Assembly: GCF_000426065.1 (NCBI RefSeq) | Contig: NZ_AUEQ01000016.1 | Location: forward strand, 1-64,000 | Source: Mycobacterium sp. URHD0025 | GTDB lineage: Bacteria; Actinomycetota; Actinomycetes; Mycobacteriales; Mycobacteriaceae | Direction of reading: 5' to 3' | Length of the DNA stretch: 64,000 nt | Made by a program: the position numbers and the translations under genes | The notes under the pieces: generated by a model | What the model saw: only the letters and a program-made list of their open reading frames with translations | What the model was told of the DNA's origin: nothing | The model's database searches: none | Shown: positions 46,336 to 53,973 of the stretch, piece after piece | Layout: every line of letters starts with the position of its first letter | How positions within the stretch are numbered: the first letter of the stretch is position 1

Positions 46336-47453
46336 AAACTGATCTGTGCGAACGGTTCGGGATCGAGTACCCGATCTTCGTGTTCACCCCTTCGGAGAAG
46401 GTGGCGGCCGCGGTCAGCAAGGCCGGTGGCCTCGGCGTGCTGGGCTGCGTGCGGTTCAACGATGCCGACGACCTCGAAGAGGTCTTGCAGTGGATGGATG
46501 CCAACACCGGCGGCAAGCCCTACGGCGTCGACATCGTGATGCCGGCGAAGATCCCCACCGAGGGGACCGCCGTCGACATCAACAAGCTCATCCCGCAGAG
46601 CCACCGCGACTTCGTCGCGAAAACCCTTGCGGATCTCGGTGTTCCGCCGCTGCCCGAGGATGAGGAGCGCAACGAGGGTGTGCTGGGCTGGCTGCACTCG
46701 GTGGCTCGCAGCCACGTCGAAGTCGCACTCAAGCATCCGATCAAACTGATCGCGAACGCACTCGGTTCTCCGCCCAACGACGTCATCGAGCAGGCCCATG
46801 CCGCCGGTGTCCCGGTGGCGGCGCTGGCGGGCAGTGCCAAGCACGCGCTGCGCCATGTGGAGAACGGCGTCGACATCGTCGTCGCGCAGGGCCACGAGGC
46901 CGGTGGACACACGGGTGAGATCGGCTCGATGGTGCTGTGGCCGGAAATCGTTGATGCATTGGATGGTAAGGCTCCCGTACTGGCTGCCGGTGGGATCGGC
47001 ACCGGCAAGCAGGTGGCCGCCGCCCTGGCGCTCGGCGCGCAAGGTGTGTGGATGGGTTCGGCGTTCCTGACCTCGGCCGAGTACGACCTGGGTCACCGTC
47101 TGCCCGGCGGCACCTCCACGATCCAGGAGGCGCTGCTCAAGGCGACCACCGCCGACACCGTGCGCCGCAAGATCTACACCGGCAAGCCCGCGCGGCTGCT
47201 CAAGACCAAGTGGACCGACGCCTGGGACGCCCCGGACGCCCCGGAGCCGCTGCCGATGCCGCTGCAGAACATCCTGGTCAGCGAAGCTCATCAGCGGATG
47301 AACGAGTCGGACAATCCCGACACCGTGTCCATGCCGGTCGGTCAGATCGTGGGACGCATGAACGAGATCCGGCCGGTCGCCGACATCATCGGTGAGCTGG
47401 TGAGCGGTTTCGAGGCGGCCACCAAGCGCCTGGACGACATCGCCGGCAGCTGA
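46332..47453 (+). CDS. Nitronate monooxygenase/2-nitropropane dioxygenase-family flavoprotein
   Basis: 373 residues. FMN-binding TIM barrel of the NMO family: SKAGGLGVLGCVRF near 35, GVDIVVAQGHEAGGHTGEI near 180, VLAAGGIGTGKQVAAALALGAQGVWMGSAFL near 220. Related mycobacterial enzymes include enoyl reductases and nitronate oxidases. It is translationally coupled to fadD19 (ATGA), which suggests it works on a sterol-side-chain CoA ester rather than nitronates, but that is inference. A perfect hairpin ends the operon. Confidence 0.87.
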   Translation: MKTDLCERFGIEYPIFVFTPSEKVAAAVSKAGGLGVLGCVRFNDADDLEEVLQWMDANTGGKPYGVDIVMPAKIPTEGTAVDINKLIPQSHRDFVAKTLADLGVPPLPEDEERNEGVLGWLHSVARSHVEVALKHPIKLIANALGSPPNDVIEQAHAAGVPVAALAGSAKHALRHVENGVDIVVAQGHEAGGHTGEIGSMVLWPEIVDALDGKAPVLAAGGIGTGKQVAAALALGAQGVWMGSAFLTSAEYDLGHRLPGGTSTIQEALLKATTADTVRRKIYTGKPARLLKTKWTDAWDAPDAPEPLPMPLQNILVSEAHQRMNESDNPDTVSMPVGQIVGRMNEIRPVADIIGELVSGFEAATKRLDDIAGS

Positions 47454-47474
47454 TTTTCTCCGGCGAACAGACAT

Positions 47475-47510
47475 GAAACTGCCCCTTTTCACGTGAAAAG
47501 GGGCAGTTTC
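47475..47510. terminator. Perfect 36-bp palindrome, intrinsic terminator
   Basis: 18-bp arms (47475-47492, 47493-47510) with no spacer, GC core plus AAAAGGGG/CCCCTTTT and TTTC end. It closes the fadD19-NMO operon 21 bp after the stop and precedes the amidohydrolase gene by about 30 bp. Confidence 0.88.
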
Positions 47511-47541
47511 GCGTCTGCTCGTGAGGCAGGATCGAAGCACT

Positions 47542-48375
47542 ATGGCGGTCGACGTATGGATGCAGCACCCGACGCAGAGGTTTCTCGCCAACGACATTTT
47601 CGCCTCGTTGCGGCGCTGGACCGGTGGGGCGATCCCCGAAGACGAGATTCCCCTCGACTTCACCTTGGCCGCGATGGACGCAGGCGGCGTCGAGACCGGG
47701 CTGCTCAGTGCGTGGCGGGGTCCCAACGGACTTGACCTGATCTCCAACGACGAGGTCGCCGGATGGATTCGTTTACACCCCAAGCGATTTGCGGGCCTGG
47801 CCACTGTCGACCTGGACCGCCCGATGGAGGCGGTCCGGGAGCTGCGGCGCCTGGTGCGTGACGACGGTTTCGTAGGTCTGCGGGTGGTGCCGTGGCTGTG
47901 GAACGCACCGCCCACCGACCGGCGGTACTACCCGCTGTTCGCCGAATGCGTCGAACTCGGAGTGCCGTTCTGCACGCAGGTCGGCCACACGGGACCACTC
48001 CGCCCCTCGGAGACCGGCCGCCCGATTCCCTACATCGACCAGGTGGCGCTGGATTTCCCCGAGTTGGTGATCGTGTGCGGTCACGTCGGCTACCCGTGGA
48101 CGGAGGAGATGATCGCTGTCGCGCGCAAGCACGAGAACGTCTATATCGACACGTCTGCCTACACCACCAAACGTCTGCCACCCGAACTCATCAGGTTCAT
48201 GAAAACCGGCACCGGTGCGCGCAAGGTGCTGTTCGGCACGAATTACCCGATGATCGCCCACGGGCACGCCCTTGACGGCCTTGATGAGCTGGGTCTGGTC
48301 GACGAGGGCCGCGCGAATTACCTGCGCGGCAATGCCGAACGCCTGTTCAACCTGAGCGGTCCGGAAAAAACCTAG
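47542..48375 (+). CDS. Amidohydrolase-2 family TIM-barrel hydrolase
   Basis: 277 residues from the ATG at 47542 (GTG at 47521 possible). Order of motifs follows the amidohydrolase-2 family: MQHPTQRFLAND near the start, GLRVVPWLWN near 115, TQVGHTGPLRPSETGRP near 150, VIVCGHVGYPW near 180 and VLFGTNYPMIAHG near 230. The first metal site reads VDVWMQH rather than the usual DxHxH, so metal binding may differ. Substrate unknown. Alone after a terminator, followed 55 bp later by a methyltransferase. Confidence 0.8.
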   Translation: MAVDVWMQHPTQRFLANDIFASLRRWTGGAIPEDEIPLDFTLAAMDAGGVETGLLSAWRGPNGLDLISNDEVAGWIRLHPKRFAGLATVDLDRPMEAVRELRRLVRDDGFVGLRVVPWLWNAPPTDRRYYPLFAECVELGVPFCTQVGHTGPLRPSETGRPIPYIDQVALDFPELVIVCGHVGYPWTEEMIAVARKHENVYIDTSAYTTKRLPPELIRFMKTGTGARKVLFGTNYPMIAHGHALDGLDELGLVDEGRANYLRGNAERLFNLSGPEKT

Positions 48376-48430
48376 CGGGACTTCCTCGTGCGGACCGGTA
48401 TGGTCGCGGCGGCGAGGAAAGGATCAGCTG

Positions 48431-49267
48431 GTGAACGAAGCCGACGCTCTTGCGGCCAACCGCGCGAACTGGGACGAGCGGGCCGATGTGCACGCCCAGT
48501 CCCAGATGTATGACGTACCAGGGTTTCTGGCCGATCCCACGGACATCTCATGGGTGGTGCGCAATGACCTCGAGGTGCTCGCGCCGCACCTGCCGGAAAG
48601 CGGTGTGAGAGGCCGCTCGCTACTGCACCTGCAGTGCCACATCGGAACCGACACCATCTCCTGGGCCCGGCTCGGTGCTCGCGATGTGCACGGCGTCGAC
48701 CTGTCGCCGAATTCGCTGCGGCACGCGGCCAGGATCGCCGAGGCCGACGGTCGGGAGATCACCTGGGTAGAGGGCGACGCGCGGTTCGCGTCGACGTTGA
48801 TCCAGCGACGCTTCGAGACCGTGGTGACCAGTACCGGAACCATCGTGTGGCTGCCGGAGCTGGCCAGCTGGGCCCGATCGATCCACGACCTGCTCGAGCC
48901 GGGCGGAGTGTTCCTGATCCGCGACGACCATCCGATCCTGAGCGCGATGGACTACGAACCGTGGACCATCACCGACGACTACCTCAGCGGTGGCGGCGCC
49001 CGAACCTATGACGACGCAGGGACTTACACCGAGAACTCGGCCGGTCAGATCACCCAGGTGCGTAACCACGAGTGGTGCCACGACCTGTCCGAAGTGGTCA
49101 CGTCCTTGCTGCAGGCCGGACTCGTCATCGAGGCATTGACCGAACTGCCCTACATGGACTGGCAGGCGTTCCCGGCCCTGGTGCCCTGCCCTCAAGGCTG
49201 GGCCCTACCCACAGGGGTGCCGCGGATCCCGCTGAACTTCGCAGTCGTCGCGCGGCGCCCCGGGTAG
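48431..49267 (+). CDS. Class I SAM-dependent methyltransferase
   Basis: 278 residues from the GTG at 48431 with GGAAAGGA upstream. SAM-binding fold: LLHLQCHIGTDTISWARLG (motif I, near 60), HGVDLSP (motif II), WVEGDARF near 115 and VVTSTGTIVWLPEL near 132, DLLEPGGVFLIRDDHP near 155. Probably a soluble small-molecule methyltransferase; substrate cannot be inferred. A hairpin follows. Confidence 0.82.
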   Translation: MNEADALAANRANWDERADVHAQSQMYDVPGFLADPTDISWVVRNDLEVLAPHLPESGVRGRSLLHLQCHIGTDTISWARLGARDVHGVDLSPNSLRHAARIAEADGREITWVEGDARFASTLIQRRFETVVTSTGTIVWLPELASWARSIHDLLEPGGVFLIRDDHPILSAMDYEPWTITDDYLSGGGARTYDDAGTYTENSAGQITQVRNHEWCHDLSEVVTSLLQAGLVIEALTELPYMDWQAFPALVPCPQGWALPTGVPRIPLNFAVVARRPG

Positions 49268-49287
49268 GGACACAGCGCAGCGCGAGC

Positions 49288-49333
49288 GTGCGTACAGATC
49301 GCGCTTTCGCGTGTTTCCGCGATCTGTACGCAC
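49288..49333. terminator. Hairpin between the methyltransferase and gabD2
   Basis: Perfect 16-bp arms at 49288-49303 and 49318-49333 with a 14-nt loop, in the 81 bp between convergent genes. It can act on both strands. Confidence 0.78.
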
Positions 49334-49348
49334 ATTCGGTCACGGCAT

Positions 49349-50902
49349 CTAGCGGCCGGGCAGTTTCTGCAGCGCCCGGATCATCGGGGTCAGCGCCTTC
49401 TGCCATATCGTCTGCGAAATCCCCAGCGGCGGATCGAGATTGATCACCCGTGCGGTGGAGACCGTCTGGGACTCGGTGTACTTGAGGATGCCGTCGGCGC
49501 CGTGGCGGCGTCCCACGCCGGAGGCCTTCATCCCGCCCATCGGGGCCGCGGTGCTGCCGAAGGCCAGGGCGTAGCCCTCGTCGACATTGACCGTGCCGGA
49601 GTTGACGCGGGCGGCGATCGCCTCACCCTCGGACTTCGACCCGGCCCACACGCTGGCGTTGAGGCCGTACTCGGTGTCGTTGGCCTTCTCGATGGCCTCG
49701 TCGACGGAACCGACGGGGTAGATCGACACCAGCGGACCGAAGGTCTCGTTACGTGCGCATTCCATCTCGTCCGTGACGCCGGTCAGCACGGTCGGCTCGA
49801 AGAACAACGGGCCGATGTCCGGACGTGCATTGCCACCGGCAACGACCTTGGCGCCCTTGGCTTTCGCGTCGTCGACGTGGCCGGAGACGGTCTTGATCTG
49901 ATCTTCGGAGATCAGGCTGCCCATGTCGGCGGTGAAGTCGTAGGCCGCGGACAGGTTCATGTTGCGTACCTGCTCGGCGAACTTGGCGGTGAACTCGTCG
50001 GCCACCGGCTTCTCGACGTAGATCCGCTCGATCGAGATGCACAGCTGGCCGGCATTGGAGAAGCAGGCGCGGGTCGCGGCTTTGGCGGCCACCTTCAGGT
50101 TGGCGCCCTTGGTGACGATCATGGGGTTCTTGCCGCCGAGTTCGGCGGAGAAGCCGATCAGGCGCCGGCCGCACTGTTCGGCCAGTGCCCGCCCGGTGGC
50201 CGTCGAACCGGTGAACATCATGTAGTCGCAGTGTTCGACGATCGCGGTGCCGACCACCGAGCCCGGCCCGGGCACGACCGCGAACAGATCGCGCGGCAGT
50301 CCGGCCTGATACAGCAGTTCGGCATTGGCCAGCGTGCAGTACGGGGTCTGGCTGTCAGGCTTGACCACCACGGCGTTGCCGGCCAGCAGGGCCGGGATGG
50401 AGTCCGAGATCGACAGGGTCATCGGATAATTCCACGGTGAGATGACGCCGATGACGCCTTTGGGGTGGTGATTGACCACGGTCTTGACGAACCCGGGCAG
50501 CAGACCCTGCACTCGCTTGGTCGAGAGCAGCCGAGCCGCCTCGCGCGCGTAGTAGTTCGCGTTCAAGATCATGTCGACGATCTCTTCCTGCGCGGCTGAG
50601 CGGGCCTTGCCGGTCTCAGCCTGGGCCACATCCATCAGGAAGTCCCGATTCTGGACGAGCAGGGTGCCGAAACGCTTGATGATGGCGGCGCGTTCCTTGA
50701 CCGGACGCTTTGCCCACTGCGTCTGTGCGGCGCGGGCTTTGGTGAAGGCGGCGGTCACATCGTCGGCGGTTCCGACCGGGATGGTGGTCAGCTCCTTGCC
50801 GGTGAACACCTCGTCGATCGGCTTGGACTGCCGGGCTTCGACGTCGTCGATGGCGACGAGCGCGCGCAGGCGGGCGAAGTCGGCGGCGGACGGAGCGGGC
50901 AT
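49349..50902 (-). CDS. gabD2: NADP-dependent succinate-semialdehyde dehydrogenase GabD2
   Basis: 517 residues, near-collinear with Rv1731 as I remember it. Aldehyde dehydrogenase motifs: SPWNYPMTL near 155, KPDSQTPYC near 181, ELGGKNPM with general base Glu254 and SNAGQLCIS with nucleophile Cys288. Oxidises succinic semialdehyde to succinate. The start region carries an inverted repeat TGGCAA...TTGCCA (50917-50942) that could be an operator. No relation to the sterol genes is evident. Confidence 0.92.
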   Translation of the reverse strand: MPAPSAADFARLRALVAIDDVEARQSKPIDEVFTGKELTTIPVGTADDVTAAFTKARAAQTQWAKRPVKERAAIIKRFGTLLVQNRDFLMDVAQAETGKARSAAQEEIVDMILNANYYAREAARLLSTKRVQGLLPGFVKTVVNHHPKGVIGVISPWNYPMTLSISDSIPALLAGNAVVVKPDSQTPYCTLANAELLYQAGLPRDLFAVVPGPGSVVGTAIVEHCDYMMFTGSTATGRALAEQCGRRLIGFSAELGGKNPMIVTKGANLKVAAKAATRACFSNAGQLCISIERIYVEKPVADEFTAKFAEQVRNMNLSAAYDFTADMGSLISEDQIKTVSGHVDDAKAKGAKVVAGGNARPDIGPLFFEPTVLTGVTDEMECARNETFGPLVSIYPVGSVDEAIEKANDTEYGLNASVWAGSKSEGEAIAARVNSGTVNVDEGYALAFGSTAAPMGGMKASGVGRRHGADGILKYTESQTVSTARVINLDPPLGISQTIWQKALTPMIRALQKLPGR

Positions 50903-51029
50903 CGGGGACTCCCTACTGGCAAGTAACTAACAGTCATTGCCAACCTACTCGGTACCGGCAGTCCGACAAAGACACAGCTTGTCCGATCTGTTCACGACAG
51001 GCGGTGGTCGATCGTCCTAACCTGCGGTT

Positions 51030-51425
51030 ATGGCTTTGAACCTGAACACGGTGGTCATCGAGATCGTCACGAAAGACCTGACCCGATCCCTGGATTTCTA
51101 CCGGCTCCTCGGGCTGGCGGTGCCCCGGCCGGATGGGCCGCACGTCGAGGTGGCATTGCCGGGCGGAAACCGCCTCGCGTTCGACAGCGAGGACGTGATC
51201 GCCGGAATGCACCCCGGCTGGACGCCTCCGACCGGGCCAGGACGGGTCGCGCTGGCCTTCGGGTTGGACTCACCGTCCGACGTCGACGAACTCTATGAGC
51301 GACTCGTCGGCGCCGGCCATCCGGGAACTCTCAGGCCGTTCGACGCGCCATGGGGACAGCGCTACGCGACCGTCGAAGATCCCGACGGCACGTCGGTCGA
51401 CCTGTTCGCCGCATTGGGCGGTTGA
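51030..51425 (+). CDS. Glyoxalase/VOC-superfamily protein
   Basis: 131 residues with two beta-alpha-beta-beta-beta units: IEIVTKDLTRSLDFYRLLGLAV at the start and ALAFGLDSPSDVDELYERLVGAG after the middle; ending YATVEDPDGTSVDLFA, where the metal ligand is usually Glu/Asp. Possible dioxygenase, lyase or antibiotic-binding function; not assignable. TAACCT lies 6 nt before the ATG, so transcription may begin at the start codon (leaderless). Its 3' end overlaps the AraC gene by 64 bp. Confidence 0.8.
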   Translation: MALNLNTVVIEIVTKDLTRSLDFYRLLGLAVPRPDGPHVEVALPGGNRLAFDSEDVIAGMHPGWTPPTGPGRVALAFGLDSPSDVDELYERLVGAGHPGTLRPFDAPWGQRYATVEDPDGTSVDLFAALGG

Positions 51426-52087
51426 CGCAGTTCGCGAATGCCCACTCCGGTCAGCGCGCGGATCTCGCGGTGCAGATGTGGCTGATCGGCATAGCCGGCC
51501 CGCGCGGCGACCGCGCCGGCGCTCAGACCGGTGCTGAGCAGCCCGACCGCGCGACGGAACCGGAGGATGCGACGCAGCGTCGCCGGCCCGTATCCGTAGA
51601 CCGCCGCACATTGCCGCTGCACGGTCCGGGTCGACCAGCCGACATGACGTGCCGTCGCAGCGACCGATTCGCCGGCCGCCAGCCGGCCTGTGACGTCACG
51701 AAGCACCGGCAGGGGCCACGGCGCGGTTTCGGCGCGAGTCGGGCCGGCGGCCAGCGCCACGGCCAGTGTTTCGAGTGGGCCACTCCGGTCGATGCGGCAC
51801 AGTTCACGCAGATCGACCCGCGAGTTGCGCAGCTCGTCCGCGGGGACGCCGAGCAGCCGCGGTAACGCTCCGGGCCGAAACCGTAATCCCTGTACCGGAT
51901 CCCGGCTGCCGGCAGCGATGAATGCGGTGGTGTCCGGCCCGGCGACGACAACCTTGTCGTCCATCTCGATCAGATCCATGCAACCGTCGGGCAGGACGCG
52001 GCCGGGCTGCGGACTGCCGGTGCGTACCCACCGGCACTCCACGAGGTCGCTCAGTGGTGGCGGTGGATCGTATTCGCGGTAGCCCAC
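51362..52087 (-). CDS. AraC-family transcriptional regulator
   Basis: 241 residues. The C-terminal domain has two helix-turn-helix units (ESVAATARHVGWSTRTVQRQ near 135 and AGAVAARAGYADQPHLHREI near 190). The N-terminal half (YREYDPPPPLSDLVECRW) resembles the DUF6597 sensor domain. GTG at 52087. The last 21 codons overlap the convergent VOC gene. Its target is unknown; the VOC gene is the nearest candidate. Confidence 0.85.
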   Translation of the reverse strand: MGYREYDPPPPLSDLVECRWVRTGSPQPGRVLPDGCMDLIEMDDKVVVAGPDTTAFIAAGSRDPVQGLRFRPGALPRLLGVPADELRNSRVDLRELCRIDRSGPLETLAVALAAGPTRAETAPWPLPVLRDVTGRLAAGESVAATARHVGWSTRTVQRQCAAVYGYGPATLRRILRFRRAVGLLSTGLSAGAVAARAGYADQPHLHREIRALTGVGIRELRQPPNAANRSTDVPSGSSTVA

Positions 52088-52129
52088 GTCGCCGACGCTA
52101 CCCCTGCCGGCATGCGGTTGAATCGGGTG

Positions 52130-52684
52130 ATGGCCGGGCGACCACGCGACACGTCGATCGACGAGCGGGTGCTCGCGGCCACGCGTGAGCTGCTGGTCGA
52201 GGTCGGCTGGGATGACCTCAGCGTGCGGCTGGTCGCGGCGCGCTCCGGGGTGGGCAGGTCCAGCCTGAACCGGCGCTGGGCGTCCAAGGCCGATTTGGTG
52301 CTACACGCGATACTCGGCGAATCACCCGATATGTCACCGTTTTCCGGCACCGACCTGGCCGGCTGGATCGACTGGGTGGTACGCGGCAGTCACCAGTTGT
52401 TCAGCCGCCCTGATGTGAGTGAGGCGGTGCCCGGGCTGCTGCTGGCGCTGCGCGAAAATGCTGCGTTGCGCAAGGCGCTGTGGAACGGGTTCAGCGGGCC
52501 GGCGATCGAGATGTTCGCCGCCAGGGGATACGGATCGGAATCTGACGCGAAGGCTGTGCTGTCCATGGCGGCGGGTGCGGCGCTGTTCACCACCACGGTG
52601 GCGACCGACGACGATTCGCCCGAACTGCAGCAGCAGCTGGTGCGGCTGCTCAGCCAGGCCCTGGGTGTGTCACCTGGCGAATGA
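52130..52684 (+). CDS. TetR-family transcriptional regulator
   Basis: 184 residues from the ATG at 52130 (MAGRPRDTSIDERV, a common TetR opening; ATG at 52112 also in frame). DNA-binding helices about 8-55 (LLVEVGWDDLSVRLVAARSGVGRSSLNRRW). The C-terminal ligand domain is unassigned. It is convergent with, and overlaps by 15 bp, the SDR gene, whose promoter carries a palindrome (53660-53682) that is a candidate binding site. Confidence 0.85.
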   Translation: MAGRPRDTSIDERVLAATRELLVEVGWDDLSVRLVAARSGVGRSSLNRRWASKADLVLHAILGESPDMSPFSGTDLAGWIDWVVRGSHQLFSRPDVSEAVPGLLLALRENAALRKALWNGFSGPAIEMFAARGYGSESDAKAVLSMAAGAALFTTTVATDDDSPELQQQLVRLLSQALGVSPGE

Positions 52685-53644
52685 CGCCAGCATGGCGTCC
52701 TGCGGCGAACGCCACGCCGCGATACCGAGATCGGCGAGGGTGCTCTGGTCGTCGGTCGGGGTGGCGGCTGTGAGCAGCATCGCGGCCTCGTGGCTGATCC
52801 CGTCTCCCAGTGGCAGTACCCCGCCGAGCAGATCCGAGCACCAGCCGATGCCACGGAAGGCCGCCGCAGACAAGGGGATTCGGCGGATCTTGCGTCCCGA
52901 GCCCTGTTCCAGCACATCGATCATCTCGTTGAACGACACCATCACGCCGCCGCAGACATACCGCTTGGGCCCGCGGCCGGGGGCCATCAGCCGCTCGTGC
53001 ACCAGCGCGACGTCGCGCACGTCGATCATCTGCATGCCACCGGTCATCCGCGGAGCCAGACCGGCTTTGGCGATCGGGGCCCAACCGCGCTCGGTGACCC
53101 CGGCAGCGGTGAAGTAGGCCGGACCCACCACGCTCGATGGATAGGTGACCACAACCGGGGCTCCGGCATCCTGCAGCCTTCGGGCCACCCGATCGGCATA
53201 CGCCTTGGTCTGGGCGTAGGGGCTGCGGCCCGGCGCCGGGGGAGTGTCGGCGGAGATCACCCCGTTGGGCGGCGGGAACAACGAGCTGTAGCTGCTGACC
53301 GAGACGATCGGATCGAGTCCCGCCTCGACGGCGCGGTTCAGCACCGATTCTGCTGCGTGGGCGTTGATCTCCCACATCAGCTTCTCGCGCCGGCGATCGG
53401 TGCCGACGATGCCCGCGGCGTGGATCAGGGCGTCGCATCCGGACAGCAGCTTTGCGACAGTGTCACCGTCACGGATATCGCCCTCGAGCACGGACATCTC
53501 GCCGAGCGCGTCAAGGCGGCCGATCACCTCGTCGGCACCGCAGCCCGGTGCGACGAGCAGACGGATGCGATGGCCGGCGGCCAGCAGCCTCCGCACGGTG
53601 TGGGCCCCGAGATAGCCGGTGCCCCCGGTCACTGCGATGTGCAT
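52670..53644 (-). CDS. Extended SDR (NAD-dependent epimerase/dehydratase-type)
   Basis: 324 residues. Rossmann motif VTGGTGYLGAHTV at the start, acidic residue after strand two, catalytic YAQTK near 160 and SVSSYSS near 120. Relatives act on nucleotide sugars, hydroxysteroids or flavonoid-type ketones. Position near sterol genes allows a steroid substrate, but nothing in the sequence proves it. Separate transcript with its own promoter. Confidence 0.82.
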   Translation of the reverse strand: MHIAVTGGTGYLGAHTVRRLLAAGHRIRLLVAPGCGADEVIGRLDALGEMSVLEGDIRDGDTVAKLLSGCDALIHAAGIVGTDRRREKLMWEINAHAAESVLNRAVEAGLDPIVSVSSYSSLFPPPNGVISADTPPAPGRSPYAQTKAYADRVARRLQDAGAPVVVTYPSSVVGPAYFTAAGVTERGWAPIAKAGLAPRMTGGMQMIDVRDVALVHERLMAPGRGPKRYVCGGVMVSFNEMIDVLEQGSGRKIRRIPLSAAAFRGIGWCSDLLGGVLPLGDGISHEAAMLLTAATPTDDQSTLADLGIAAWRSPQDAMLASFAR

Positions 53645-53659
53645 GCTGCGCCTCCCTTA

Positions 53660-53682
53660 TTTCGATGCCAATGGTATCGAAA
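53660..53682. promoter_or_regulatory. Palindromic candidate operator of the SDR gene
   Basis: TTTCGAT and ATCGAAA arms with CCA/TGG inside, 10 of 11 pairs matched around centre 53671, starting 16 bp upstream of the SDR start. Symmetry and size suit a TetR-type dimer; the neighbouring TetR gene is the obvious candidate. Confidence 0.55.
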
Positions 53683-53787
53683 AGGGTGGCGGTACGACCG
53701 GTCGGGTGCTTCGAGGTGTTTGCGGCGAGGATTGCGGTCACGGGTGTGGCTGCCCACTCCGATCGCAGTCTCGTAATCCAGCACGAC

Positions 53788-53847
53788 CGCGCCAGTAACG
53801 CTACGGCGGAAAAATGCGCTTCAGGCCGCCGTGACGTTACTGGCGCG
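53788..53847. terminator. Hairpin after fadD17
   Basis: Arms 53788-53809 and 53826-53847 match at 20 of 22 positions with a 16-nt loop. It lies about 125 bp downstream of the minus-strand fadD17 stop and probably ends that operon. Confidence 0.65.
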
Positions 53848-53973
53848 AATCGTGCATCCCAGATGAATAGTGTTGGCGCTCCCGTCATATCCGCTTCCCC
53901 GAAACCGGAGCGACAGTGTCGCTGCAATGCGGGGCACGTGAAACTTCGAGGCCGGGTGACAGCGCGAAGAAGG

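Larger units (their letters stand above)
53645..53973. other. 329-bp intergenic region with two inverted repeats
   Basis: No gene is seen. It holds the SDR promoter with a palindrome at 53660-53682 and, towards fadD17, a long hairpin at 53788-53847. The rest shows nothing recognisable. Confidence 0.6.

Noticed and set aside
44674..47915. Long minus-strand frames opposite fadD19 and the NMO gene
   Set aside because: They mirror codon structure of real genes and cross the 47475-47510 terminator.
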